This document shows, piece by piece, positions 54,393-63,746 of a stretch of 64,000 nt of DNA. Positions within the stretch are counted from its first letter, which is position 1; each line of letters starts with the position of its first letter. Origin of the DNA: Algoriphagus lutimaris (GTDB taxonomy: Bacteria > Bacteroidota > Bacteroidia > Cytophagales > Cyclobacteriaceae); the NCBI RefSeq assembly GCF_017051705.1, contig NZ_JAFIDJ010000001.1:434001-498000 (forward strand). The letters run 5' to 3'. Under the pieces are notes generated by a model. The model was not told the origin of the DNA. It saw only the letters and a program-made list of their open reading frames with translations, and did not search any database. Made by a program: the position numbers and the translations under genes.

Positions 54393-56045
54393 ATGAATAA
54401 AACCATCATTTTCTTAGTCCTATTGGTGCTGGTAATGTTGCTGCCTTATTTCATTTTGGGGGAGGGGGTATTTATCCCTGTTTCAGATAATATGGACTCC
54501 AATCTCGCCTGGTACAAGATGTTGCAGGATCAAGGAAAGATTTTTTCTAGTTGGAATACTCCGGTAGAAGGAATGTTAATCGAGACACCCAGGTTTAGTT
54601 ACCCTTCTGGCTTTAATGTGGAAATGATGTTATATGGGCTTTTTCCGCATTTGAATGCTTATATGATCAATAAAGCCTTGATCATTATCATCGCCTTTTT
54701 TTCATTTCGCTTTTGGTTGAGAGGACAGCAACTCACGGTGAAAAATGGAAGGGAGGAAATCTTATGGTGTTTGCTTTGGGCAAGTTTGGCTTACTATCCC
54801 CATAGAGGAATCTCCATCGCTGCGCTTCCCGCTTTGGTACAGGTTTTTTCCTTGCTATTAGGTAAGAAAGATCACGTAGGGCACTGGTTATTTCTGATAG
54901 GATATGCTTGCTATTCTATGTTGTTCCTAGCCTCTTTTTATTTCTTAACAGGGATTTTGGGTTGGATCATAGTTTCCTCCTTAAAGAATCAAGTAATACC
55001 TACAAGAACAATCTTAGCCTTTATACTGCTTATGGTTGTTTATTCTATTCAAGAAATAAATTGGATACTTGGGTATTTTTTGAATGATCAATTTGAAAGT
55101 CATCGCGCTGATTTTACCTATGATTTTGGAATCTGGATTAATCAAAGTCCTATTGATTTTTTCTGGTCGGGAGATCAAAACGGAGTTCATTTTACACCGA
55201 TATATCCCATTATTTTCTTTGGCTTAGTAATGATGGCTTGGTACCAGAAGAAATGGTCTTCCAAATCCTTTTTATTTCTTAATCTTCTTTTTGGGGTCTC
55301 ATTTATATTAGCAATTCTCAGCAGAGTTGGGAATTTGGAGTTTTGGGGTAAGGTAACCCCCAAACTGAATTCTATTAATTTGTACAGATTTGAATATTGG
55401 ATTCCTTTTTTTTTGTTTGCAGGTTTAGTTTATGCTTGGAAGACTTTTTCATTTAGAGGGATTTCCTGGATTCTTTCCATACTCATTTTCATTAATTTGT
55501 TTGTCTATCAATATGAATGGCGTTATTGGATCAATTCAATGATCCCCATAATGGATCAACAAGTACCTAGTTACCAATCTTATAATGCCACCAATCAAAT
55601 GGAGGAAATAAAGGAATATCTAGGAGAGGAGTTGCCTAATTCCCATTTTGTGAATTTCAATATTCCCCCAGCAGTTGCAGCTTTTAATGGATTGATTACG
55701 GCGGATGGATATGTACAACTTTATTCAAAATCCCATAAAGAACAAGTATATCAACTAATCAAAGAAGAGCTGGGAAAGGATGATTCTTTAGAGCAGCACT
55801 TTTTAGAATGGGGAAACAAGTGTTATTTTCAAAATGCCCAATATCCTGATGATTACTTCATGTATCAATGGAGGAAAGAGGCACCTCTCATGGAACCCAG
55901 CTATGATTATGAGAGCATGAAAAATGAGTTAGGAATAAATTATGTGCTTTCCGCCTTACCTGTCATTTCCGAGCAGTTGCAGTTGGTGAAGGTCTTTGAA
56001 GATGAACACTCGGCATGGTCCATTCATCTCTATCAATTGAAATAA
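54393..56045 (+). CDS. DUF6044-like polytopic membrane protein
   Basis: The protein of about 550 residues starts at ATG 54393 (an in-frame TTG at 54360 adds 11 poorly fitting residues). It has about ten helices, an early outer loop VFIPVSDNMDSNLAWYKML and FSYPSGFNVEMMLYGLFPHL, which fit the DUF6044 family found in surface glycan loci, and a C-terminal soluble domain ending HSAWSIHLYQLK. It might be a GT-C type transferase that decorates the polymer outside; this is inference from the acidic loop. Confidence 0.72.
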   Translation: MNKTIIFLVLLVLVMLLPYFILGEGVFIPVSDNMDSNLAWYKMLQDQGKIFSSWNTPVEGMLIETPRFSYPSGFNVEMMLYGLFPHLNAYMINKALIIIIAFFSFRFWLRGQQLTVKNGREEILWCLLWASLAYYPHRGISIAALPALVQVFSLLLGKKDHVGHWLFLIGYACYSMLFLASFYFLTGILGWIIVSSLKNQVIPTRTILAFILLMVVYSIQEINWILGYFLNDQFESHRADFTYDFGIWINQSPIDFFWSGDQNGVHFTPIYPIIFFGLVMMAWYQKKWSSKSFLFLNLLFGVSFILAILSRVGNLEFWGKVTPKLNSINLYRFEYWIPFFLFAGLVYAWKTFSFRGISWILSILIFINLFVYQYEWRYWINSMIPIMDQQVPSYQSYNATNQMEEIKEYLGEELPNSHFVNFNIPPAVAAFNGLITADGYVQLYSKSHKEQVYQLIKEELGKDDSLEQHFLEWGNKCYFQNAQYPDDYFMYQWRKEAPLMEPSYDYESMKNELGINYVLSALPVISEQLQLVKVFEDEHSAWSIHLYQLK

Positions 56046-56167
56046 ATGACATCTAACTTGAGTAGATTCTTAGTGTTTTCAGATGTACTATCTTCCTCCA
56101 TTTATAGGTTTGATCAATATTCCTATCTGTTCAGATGGGCAAACCGTGAATTAACAAGTGGACTAAA

Positions 56168-57355
56168 TTGAAGAAATTATTATTCATCACTTGGGATTCT
56201 GATTCCACTAATTACCTGGAGAATTTATTTTTCCCCATTCTTTCGGGATTACATAAAATGGGGGAGATTGAACCTTTTGTTTTTCAGTTTTCTTGGGCAA
56301 ATAAAAAGGAGGTGGAACGAATCAATTCCATCGCTTTAAAATTGGGGATTCCATATTTCCATGCGGCAATACCAAAAAAATTACCTGGAACGATAGGAGC
56401 CCTTGGAGCTATTTCTAAGAATAGAAAAAAGGTATTGGAGCTTGTAAAAACTGAAGGGATTCAGGTCGTGATGCCTAGAAGTACCATGCCTGCCTTGTTA
56501 GTACTCTCCATCTTTAAAAAGTTGAAAAATATTGGGATTGAACTTGTTTTTGATGCGGATGGGCTACCCATTCAAGAACGGTTTGATCAAGGATATTTAA
56601 CAAAGAATTCCATTCAATACCAGATTCTCACTAAAATTGAACGTTTGATTTTACAAAAGGCTGATAAGGTACTTTGTAGGTCCCAGAAAGCAATAGATTG
56701 GCACCTTTCAAAATCCCCTCAATTGAATAAGGAGGAGTTCTTTGTAGTTGGAAATGGCCGGGATCCCAACTTGTTTTATTTTGATAAAGAAACAAGGAGA
56801 AGAGTCAGAAATGAATTAGGATTGCAAGATGAAATTTTATTGGTGCATTCAGGAAGCCTAGGTCCTGGATATGCCTTGGAAAAGGTTTTTCAACTTTTAT
56901 CGTACTTAAAGTCCAACGAAGTTGCTTTTAGAATGCTTTTTTTGACTAGAAATGATTCCATTTTGTCAGAGCTTACTCCAACTTCTTTGAATGATTGCAT
57001 ACTTTCTCTACAAGTGCCTTTTAAGGACATTCCTACTTATTTGAATGCTGCTGATTTTGGAATTAGCGTACGGGCCCCTCACCCCAGCATCCAAGGGATT
57101 TTGCCCATTAAGTTTGGAGAATATCTCATGTGTGGATTACCTGTCATTGTATCGCAGGGGATAGGTGATTTAGATGAACTAGTACAGGGAAGCCAGTCTT
57201 GCTATTTTTTGGACCACCAACAGTTGGATTGGCAGCATCTATTGGGCTGGATGAGGGAAGCCCAAGTTTTGGACCGAAAAAGTATTAGCCAACAAGGTGA
57301 AGAATTGTTTTCATTGGAAAATACACTATTGGATTACAGGAAAGCATTGATATGA
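56168..57355 (+). CDS. Family 4 glycosyltransferase
   Basis: The 395-residue protein starts on TTG, KKLLFITWDSDSTNYLENLF, and has IELVFDADGLPIQERFDQGY, KADKVLCRSQKAIDWHLSKS, EILLVHSGSLGPGYALEKVF at the second Rossmann domain and LPIKFGEYLMCGLPVIVSQG near the C-terminus. This is the GT-B plan. It overlaps the second Wzy-like gene by four bases, just as the first Wzy-like gene overlaps a GT4 gene. Confidence 0.83.
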   Translation: MKKLLFITWDSDSTNYLENLFFPILSGLHKMGEIEPFVFQFSWANKKEVERINSIALKLGIPYFHAAIPKKLPGTIGALGAISKNRKKVLELVKTEGIQVVMPRSTMPALLVLSIFKKLKNIGIELVFDADGLPIQERFDQGYLTKNSIQYQILTKIERLILQKADKVLCRSQKAIDWHLSKSPQLNKEEFFVVGNGRDPNLFYFDKETRRRVRNELGLQDEILLVHSGSLGPGYALEKVFQLLSYLKSNEVAFRMLFLTRNDSILSELTPTSLNDCILSLQVPFKDIPTYLNAADFGISVRAPHPSIQGILPIKFGEYLMCGLPVIVSQGIGDLDELVQGSQSCYFLDHQQLDWQHLLGWMREAQVLDRKSISQQGEELFSLENTLLDYRKALI

Positions 57356-58530
57356 TCTTCACCTTCCAAGATGTACTTGTATTAATCTTCGTTCATCTAT
57401 TGCTGGGTTTCTTTTTTAAATATCACTACCTGAAACCTAATTATTCGATCCTTGAAAGAGGCTTGGTTTTATTCTTGTGGTTCATCCATCTAAGTTTTGC
57501 CTATTTCTTTGTCAGGTATATCCAACAGAATGGAGGTGATTCCATTGGGTTATGGGATTTGACGGCAGACACTTCTCAATATGCTCGAAGTTGGATGGGA
57601 TACTTTGGAGTCAATACATTTTTTATTCAATGGTTGAACTATATACCATCCAAGCTGCTTGGTTTGAGTTATATTTCAGGTACGGTCATTTATGCCTTTT
57701 TATCTTTTTGGGGTATGATTGGACTATTTGAGAGTGTAAACTTTCTGATTGAAGAATTTGAGCAGAAATTAAGATTCCCTCAACTTTTGTATTTGCCTCT
57801 TTTTTTACCCGGATTACATTTTTGGACAGCTGGGGTATCGAAGGAGACCTTGCTCTTTTTGGGGGGTTCGGCAATGTTTTACGCTTTTTCTACCCAGAAA
57901 CAGATCTTCAGCATTGGAATATTGGGTTGGTGCCTTTGTTTGCTGGTTCGACCTATTTTAGGAGTGTTGTTTTTGCCCATACTAGTTGTTTTCGTGGCTA
58001 ATGGGCTAAAAAAAAGGTGGGAATTACTCAGTTTGGTAATTGTGATCTGTGGAGGCTTACTATATTTTTCTATCAGTCAATTTTTACCTTACCTACATTT
58101 AGAAAATTATTCCTGGGAAGATTTATCTGATTTCTCCAATAGGCAACTGAGTTTTTTGACTGACTTTAGTGCCAATACCACCTTATCCATGGAGACTTGG
58201 CCTTGGTATAGGAAGCTGGCTGCTGTTGCTTTTCTGCCATTCCCATGGGAAAGTTGGGATTTTTATTCGTTGATTTTTTCCTTAGAGAATTTTTGGCTGT
58301 TGTCCATTGGAGTTTTAGGCTTGGCAATGGGATATCGACATTTAGTTCAAATTCCAAAAACCATGATCTACTTTTTTATGATAGGGATTGTCATGTTTAT
58401 AGTATTTACCTTTACATTGAATAACCTTGGATTGTTCTATAGAATGAAATCTATCTGGCTTCCATTTTTGCATATTACTTTCCTATGGTTAATTTGTTAT
58501 TCTGATCACCCTTCCAAACGCTTTCAATAG
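57352..58530 (+). CDS. Putative polysaccharide polymerase (Wzy-like), paralogue 2
   Basis: The 392-residue membrane protein has about ten helices and shares NGGDSIGLW, GYFGVNTFFIQWLNYIPSKL, LGLSYISGT and LHFWTAGVSKET with the protein at 50388, in the same order and spacing. Both lie next to GT4 genes. It should act on the outer membrane-leaflet side of the inner membrane in chain growth. No flippase (Wzx) was found in the window. The polymerase call rests on topology and context. Confidence 0.65.
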   Translation: MIFTFQDVLVLIFVHLLLGFFFKYHYLKPNYSILERGLVLFLWFIHLSFAYFFVRYIQQNGGDSIGLWDLTADTSQYARSWMGYFGVNTFFIQWLNYIPSKLLGLSYISGTVIYAFLSFWGMIGLFESVNFLIEEFEQKLRFPQLLYLPLFLPGLHFWTAGVSKETLLFLGGSAMFYAFSTQKQIFSIGILGWCLCLLVRPILGVLFLPILVVFVANGLKKRWELLSLVIVICGGLLYFSISQFLPYLHLENYSWEDLSDFSNRQLSFLTDFSANTTLSMETWPWYRKLAAVAFLPFPWESWDFYSLIFSLENFWLLSIGVLGLAMGYRHLVQIPKTMIYFFMIGIVMFIVFTFTLNNLGLFYRMKSIWLPFLHITFLWLICYSDHPSKRFQ

Positions 58531-58536
58531 GTTAAA

Positions 58537-59517
58537 TTGTCTGATTCCAGCTTAATTATTTCTTTAGATTTTGAACTTCATTGGGGTAGGTTTGACAAGT
58601 ATCCTATTGAAGAATACCAACGCTATTATCAAAATACCTTACGATCTATACCTAAGATTTTATCTCTTTTTGAGAGATATCAAATTAATGCGACCTGGGC
58701 TACGGTTGGAATGTTGATGGCAGAAAGTTGGGAAGAGTGGGAAACTTACTCTCCTCTCATCAAACCCAATTTTCTTCAGGAAAAATATTCTGCCTATTTA
58801 TGGGGGAAACAAAAATATTCCCTTGACTTTGAGGGTTTATTTGCTTCTGGAATTGTCCATGAAATTATTCAATGCTCAGGCCAGGAGTTGGCTTCTCATA
58901 CCTTTTCCCATTATTATACCGGTGAAGAAGGGGGAAGTCTGGAAGCTTTCCGATCCGATTTAATGGCATCCAAAAAAATAGCGAAGGATAAGTTTGGGGT
59001 AGATTTGGAGAGCTTGGTTTTTCCAAGAAACCAATACAACGATGGAGTATTGGAAATTGCAGCAGCATGTGATTTTAAAACCGCAAGAATTAATCCTTCC
59101 GATTGGTTTTGGAAGGAAACGAACCATGAAAATTTGCTGAAAAAAGTTTTTAGAACAGGAGATACACTGATTCCAATGGGAAAACCAGTATATTTTAATC
59201 TAGATAAATGTATTCAGTTCCCCTTAATTCAGATTCCAGCAAGCCGATTGTTGAGGCCCTATAAGACAGGCTCTATATTTAATAAACGAAGAATTGAGCG
59301 AATAAAATCTGAACTGAAAAGAGCATGTGATTTACACCAATCTTATCATCTTTGGTGGCATCCTCATAATTTCGGTTTTTGTCCTGAAGAAAATACTCGG
59401 GTATTGGAAGAGTTACTCCAATATATTGATAGTTTGATTCAACAAGGGGATTTGAGAAGCCTGTCCATGAGAGGAGTTTATAAAAAAATGAATTCCAATA
59501 TTGGATCAGAAGGATAA
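58537..59517 (+). CDS. Polysaccharide deacetylase family (NodB-like) protein
   Basis: The 326-residue protein starts on TTG and has SLIISLDFELHWGRFDKY at the start, with the metal-binding Asp of motif 1, INATWATVGMLM, GQELASHTFSHYYTGEE with the histidine pair of motif 2 near residues 119-126, and VFPRNQYNDGVL as motif 3. No signal peptide is visible, so it may act in the cytoplasm on a lipid-linked or nucleotide sugar. It lies six bases after the Wzy-like gene. Confidence 0.83.
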   Translation: MSDSSLIISLDFELHWGRFDKYPIEEYQRYYQNTLRSIPKILSLFERYQINATWATVGMLMAESWEEWETYSPLIKPNFLQEKYSAYLWGKQKYSLDFEGLFASGIVHEIIQCSGQELASHTFSHYYTGEEGGSLEAFRSDLMASKKIAKDKFGVDLESLVFPRNQYNDGVLEIAAACDFKTARINPSDWFWKETNHENLLKKVFRTGDTLIPMGKPVYFNLDKCIQFPLIQIPASRLLRPYKTGSIFNKRRIERIKSELKRACDLHQSYHLWWHPHNFGFCPEENTRVLEELLQYIDSLIQQGDLRSLSMRGVYKKMNSNIGSEG

Positions 59518-59548
59518 AAACTCTGAATGAAAATACTAAATTAACTAA

Positions 59549-60364
59549 ATGAAAAATACTTTAGCTGTCCTGCTGATTTGTATTCTAATAAGTTCTTGTA
59601 TTAGTAATAAACGTATTACTTACTTACAGAATTTACCAGGTAACCCAGAGATTGGTTTAGATGAATTTATTCCTTATGCCTCTGTGGAATACAAGTATGT
59701 GCTTCAACCCTTTGATGTGGTCGATATTGACTTTGCTTCTTCAGATGAAGAATTAACCAAAGCGTTCGAGTTTCAAGGGTCTAGGAACATGCGTGCTGGT
59801 GGTGGCGTTGGCGGAAGTGGAGTTAATGATATATTTTATTTTACAGGCTATTCAATTGACCAGGAAGGATTTGTAGAAATCCCGCAACTTGGCAAAATTA
59901 AAGTGGCAGGGCTGACGGAGGAAGAGGCTCAGAATCAAGTGCAGGAAGCAATTAATAAATATTTTAAAGAAGAAGTATTTGTTAAATTGAGGATAGGAGG
60001 GATTCGTTTTACTGCCTTGGGTGAGTTTAGTAGATCAGGGACCCAGGTTATCCTGAAAAATAGGGCTACTATTTTTGATGCTTTGGCTGTGGCTGGAGAA
60101 TCAAATATTTTGGCCAAAAAGAACAAATTGTTCATCATTCGGCAATATGACGGAGGTACGAAGATCCATCAAATAAATCTAAATGACAGGCAATTGTTAG
60201 CCTCCCCTTATTACTTTATTCAGCCAAATGATATATTGTATTTGGAGCCAATGAACATCAGACAATTCGGGAATGCTGATAATTTAACAGCTTCATTAGG
60301 TTTGATTATTTCGGTAACTTCATCTATTATATTGATCGTGGCCTTGTTGACCAGTAATTTATGA
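59549..60364 (+). CDS. wza: Polysaccharide export outer-membrane lipoprotein, Wza-like
   Basis: The 271-residue protein has a lipoprotein signal ending LLICILISSC (Cys near 17), then the polysaccharide export domain (YKYVLQPFDVVDIDF, DQEGFVEIPQLGKIKVAGLT), a SLBB-like part (VFVKLRIGGIRFTALGEFSR), and a C-terminal membrane helix. It should form the outer-membrane channel or its periplasmic part for the polymer. Its end overlaps the wzc gene by four bases. Bacteroidota Wza proteins are shorter than the E. coli one, as here. Confidence 0.92.
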   Translation: MKNTLAVLLICILISSCISNKRITYLQNLPGNPEIGLDEFIPYASVEYKYVLQPFDVVDIDFASSDEELTKAFEFQGSRNMRAGGGVGGSGVNDIFYFTGYSIDQEGFVEIPQLGKIKVAGLTEEEAQNQVQEAINKYFKEEVFVKLRIGGIRFTALGEFSRSGTQVILKNRATIFDALAVAGESNILAKKNKLFIIRQYDGGTKIHQINLNDRQLLASPYYFIQPNDILYLEPMNIRQFGNADNLTASLGLIISVTSSIILIVALLTSNL

Positions 60365-62814
60365 TTGACGGAAAAGTAGACATATCTAAGTTTCAAGAGG
60401 AGGTCAAACCCATTGATATTAAATATTACCTGATCAAATATTCCAGGTATTGGCCGCTCTATGTGACGAGTATTTTTTTAGGGTTGATCATTGCATTTTT
60501 GTTTCACAGGTATTCTGTAGAAGAGTATGAAGTACAGGGGAGTATCCTGATCAAACAAAATTCCAGTCCTGAAATGAGGATTTTGGATAGATCCAATATT
60601 TTTTCCGGAGCTTATAATTTGGAAAATGATATTTTGATGCTCACCTCTAAGAATTTGGCGGCCGATGCGATTAGTAAATTACACCTGAATGTTACCTACT
60701 ATGCATCCACAAACATCAAGGAAGTAGAATTATATGATCAGTCTCCTATTTATGTAGAAGTTGATCAGGCGTTTCCTCAAATGGAATTGGGAGAGATTAC
60801 CTTTACCATGGTTTCTGATGAGGAGTTTGTATTGACTAGAGAAGAGTCTGGTTTTTTTGATTTTTTAGATGCCAAAGCTGCCGGCCCTATGGATGAGGCT
60901 ATTTTGAATAGGACCTTTAGGTTCGAAGAAGATATTATATCAGATAAAAGCCATTTTAAGATCCATAAAAAGAAAAGGTTAGAGGCAGGGGATAAATTGT
61001 CATTTGTGGTACATAATTCCGTGAATGTGATTGAGGATTATGCAAGAGCAATCTCCGTCCAACCTATCAATTCATATGGTACTGTACTTCAGGTAACCAT
61101 GGTAACCAAAGTGGTGGAAAAGGGACGAGATTATGTCAATGCCCTGATGGACTCCTATATTGATTATAACCTGAAGGAGAAAAATTTAATGACCGAGAAT
61201 ACCCTCAAGTTTTTGGATGAGCAATTGTTTATTGTGGAGGATTCTCTTAAAGCAGTGGAGAGAAAGATTCTCAACTTTAAAGTGGAGAATAAATTAATGG
61301 ATGTGAACTCTGAGTTTGGGGGAGTTTTGGGGAATATGCAAAGCTTAGAAGATCAGGTTCAAAACATTGATTTTCAGTTACAGTACTATCAATCGCTACA
61401 GCAATACTTAATAGAAAAAGGAAAGGATTATTCAGATATTTTAGCTCCTTCCTTAGTTGGGATTGATGACGGAGTTTTGAATGGTTTGGTGAGTTCTCTG
61501 ATTAGTGTTTCCTTGGATAGGAGAAAACTTTTGGCTTTGGTAAATGAAAACCACCCATCAGTAACTGAATTGGATGAGCAGATTACCAAACTCCGGGAAA
61601 ATATTTTTGAAAATATTGATAATCTGGTGGCCAATACTGTCAAGAGGAAGGAGCAGGCATTGGCCATGTTAGAAGATGAAGATGTGGAATTTTCAAAACT
61701 TCCTCAGGCAGAGTCTCAATTTATGGGATTAAATCGAGAGTTTAAACTGAGAGAAAATTTATACAATTACCTACTCGAAAAAAGAGCAGAAGCAGGGATA
61801 GCTCGGGCATCGAATATTTCAGATAACTCCGTATTGGATTATGCAAGAAGGGGTAACTTGATTTTCCCTAAAAAGCCCCAAAATTATGGTTTGGCTTTTG
61901 GCTTGGGACTTTTCATTCCTTTGGCTATATTATTAGGTTACCATTATCTGAACAATAAGATTGTAGATCAGGTACAATTGAAAAATGTATTAAGGATTCC
62001 GCTTCTGGGTACGATAGGATACAGTACCAAGGATACGAACTTATTGGTTCAAGATCATCCCAAATCCATGGTATCGGAGTCATTTCGCTCCTTACGATCT
62101 GCCTTGTTTTATATTGCCAGTGAAAAGAAGTGTAAAAAGATATTGGTGACATCTTCGGTTTCAGGAGAAGGTAAAACCTTCGTCAGTATCAATCTCGCTT
62201 CAGCAATAGCTTTAAGTGGTAAAAAGACCTTGCTATTAGGACTTGATTTAAGAAGACCCAAGATTTCTGAATATTTAGGGGTTTATAATCAGACAGGACT
62301 TTCCAATTATTTAGTAGATAAAGCAAGTAAAGAGGAGATCATCGTAAAAACTGCATTTGAGGATCTATATGTAGTTCCTTCAGGCCCTGTTCCACCTAAT
62401 CCTGCAGAATTATTGTTGAAAGATAAAATGACAGATTTACTGAATTCTTTCGATGGGGAATTTGATGTAGTGGTGATGGATACTCCCCCTATTGGTTTGG
62501 TGTCTGAAACCATGGATTTGATGCGCTTTTCTGATGTGAATTTATACATCGTTAGACAGGATTATACCCACAAAAGGTACCTATTAATGATTAATGATCT
62601 ATATGCCAATGATCAGGTAGATAATATTTATGCAGTTTTTAATGGTTTGAAAGCTGGGGTAGACGTCTATGATTTTGGAGGCTATAATTACGGGTATGGG
62701 TATAATTATTCGTATATGAAGAAAAATGAATATTCTGGGTCTTATTATGATCAAGAGGATAAAAAACCGCAATCAGATTGGTTAAACAAATTGCTGTCTA
62801 AGTTTAGAGTTTAA
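60361..62814 (+). CDS. wzc: Wzc-like polysaccharide co-polymerase and tyrosine autokinase
   Basis: The 817-residue protein has a first membrane helix near residues 32-50, a large periplasmic Wzz-type domain with coiled-coil segments (about 55-510), a second helix near 515-535, and a cytoplasmic BY-kinase domain. Walker A is SSVSGEGKTF near 597-606, Walker A' TLLLGLDLRRP near 622, and Walker B VVVMDTPPIG near 702. The C-terminus has a tyrosine cluster (YNYGYGYNYSYMKKNEYSG) as autophosphorylation sites. It regulates polymer length and export together with Wza. Confidence 0.93.
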   Translation: MIDGKVDISKFQEEVKPIDIKYYLIKYSRYWPLYVTSIFLGLIIAFLFHRYSVEEYEVQGSILIKQNSSPEMRILDRSNIFSGAYNLENDILMLTSKNLAADAISKLHLNVTYYASTNIKEVELYDQSPIYVEVDQAFPQMELGEITFTMVSDEEFVLTREESGFFDFLDAKAAGPMDEAILNRTFRFEEDIISDKSHFKIHKKKRLEAGDKLSFVVHNSVNVIEDYARAISVQPINSYGTVLQVTMVTKVVEKGRDYVNALMDSYIDYNLKEKNLMTENTLKFLDEQLFIVEDSLKAVERKILNFKVENKLMDVNSEFGGVLGNMQSLEDQVQNIDFQLQYYQSLQQYLIEKGKDYSDILAPSLVGIDDGVLNGLVSSLISVSLDRRKLLALVNENHPSVTELDEQITKLRENIFENIDNLVANTVKRKEQALAMLEDEDVEFSKLPQAESQFMGLNREFKLRENLYNYLLEKRAEAGIARASNISDNSVLDYARRGNLIFPKKPQNYGLAFGLGLFIPLAILLGYHYLNNKIVDQVQLKNVLRIPLLGTIGYSTKDTNLLVQDHPKSMVSESFRSLRSALFYIASEKKCKKILVTSSVSGEGKTFVSINLASAIALSGKKTLLLGLDLRRPKISEYLGVYNQTGLSNYLVDKASKEEIIVKTAFEDLYVVPSGPVPPNPAELLLKDKMTDLLNSFDGEFDVVVMDTPPIGLVSETMDLMRFSDVNLYIVRQDYTHKRYLLMINDLYANDQVDNIYAVFNGLKAGVDVYDFGGYNYGYGYNYSYMKKNEYSGSYYDQEDKKPQSDWLNKLLSKFRV

Positions 62815-62826
62815 AAAAATAATTCA

Positions 62827-63552
62827 TTGAAAATAGTAGCGCTTATACCAGCTAGGTATGCTTCTACCAGGTTGCCTGCCAAATTAATACAAGACTTGGG
62901 AGGCAAGTCAGTCATTCAAAGAACTTACTTGAGTACTTTAGCCACTCAAATTTTTGATGAGGTTTGGGTGGTCACAGATCATGAAATCATACAAAAGCAA
63001 ATTGAGGAGCTTAATGGTCATGTTTTTTATAGTAAAACCAATCATGAAAGCGGGTCTGATAGAATAGCTGAAGCTTTGGAGAAAATTGAAGCTGAAATTG
63101 TGGTCAATGTGCAAGGAGATGAACCATTTCAAGATTCTAAATCTCTTTCCGATTTAGTTGATGTATTTGAAGATTCTTCCATTCAGGTAGCTACCTTAAT
63201 GACTCATATTTCAGAAGACGAAGCCCATAATCCTAATTTCGTAAAAGTGGTTACTGATGACAAAGGGGATGCTTTATATTTTTCGCGCTCTCCTATTCCA
63301 TACAACCGAGATAAATTAAAGGATTTAGATTATTGGAAGCACATCGGGATCTACGCCTACCGTCGAGAAATTTTATTAGATTTTACCAAGATGGGGAAAG
63401 GTAAGCTGGAAGGTATTGAAATGTTGGAGCAATTGAGGATGTTGGAAAATGGAATCAAAATCAGGATGGTGAAAACTAACCATCAACCAATCGCCATTGA
63501 TACTGCAGAAGATTTGGCAAGAGCTAGAAGTTTATTGGATTTGAACCACTAA
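62827..63552 (+). CDS. kdsB: 3-deoxy-manno-octulosonate cytidylyltransferase
   Basis: The 241-residue protein makes CMP-Kdo from CTP and Kdo in the cytoplasm. It has IVALIPARYASTRLPAKLIQ at the start, HESGSDRIAEALEKI, VVNVQGDEPFQ near residues 92-102, YFSRSPIPYNRD and GIEMLEQLRMLENG. It starts on TTG, 12 bases after wzc. Kdo may be for lipid A core or for a capsule; as a single-copy housekeeping gene at the end of the locus either is possible. Confidence 0.93.
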   Translation: MKIVALIPARYASTRLPAKLIQDLGGKSVIQRTYLSTLATQIFDEVWVVTDHEIIQKQIEELNGHVFYSKTNHESGSDRIAEALEKIEAEIVVNVQGDEPFQDSKSLSDLVDVFEDSSIQVATLMTHISEDEAHNPNFVKVVTDDKGDALYFSRSPIPYNRDKLKDLDYWKHIGIYAYRREILLDFTKMGKGKLEGIEMLEQLRMLENGIKIRMVKTNHQPIAIDTAEDLARARSLLDLNH

Positions 63553-63702
63553 TAAATTCTTGTTAAGCTTCTAATCTCTCAGGGAAATTTGATTTCAAAG
63601 CCATTTTTAGGAAACTAGTTCAATGCAAAGAGTTGGTTACTAAATAAAAATTATTGGTTAGAAAGTTGCAATAAACCCCTAAATACTTAGCGTATCGAAA
63701 TT

Positions 63703-63746
63703 AGACCTTTGAGGAAACAGCACCCTCGAAGGTCTTTTTTATTTTT
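63703..63746 (+). terminator. Strong terminator closing the capsule locus
   Basis: AGACCTTTGAGG (63703-63714) pairs with CCTCGAAGGTCT (63724-63735), including one T-G wobble, around a nine-base loop, and is followed by TTTTTATTTTT. It lies 150 bases after kdsB. Confidence 0.85.
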
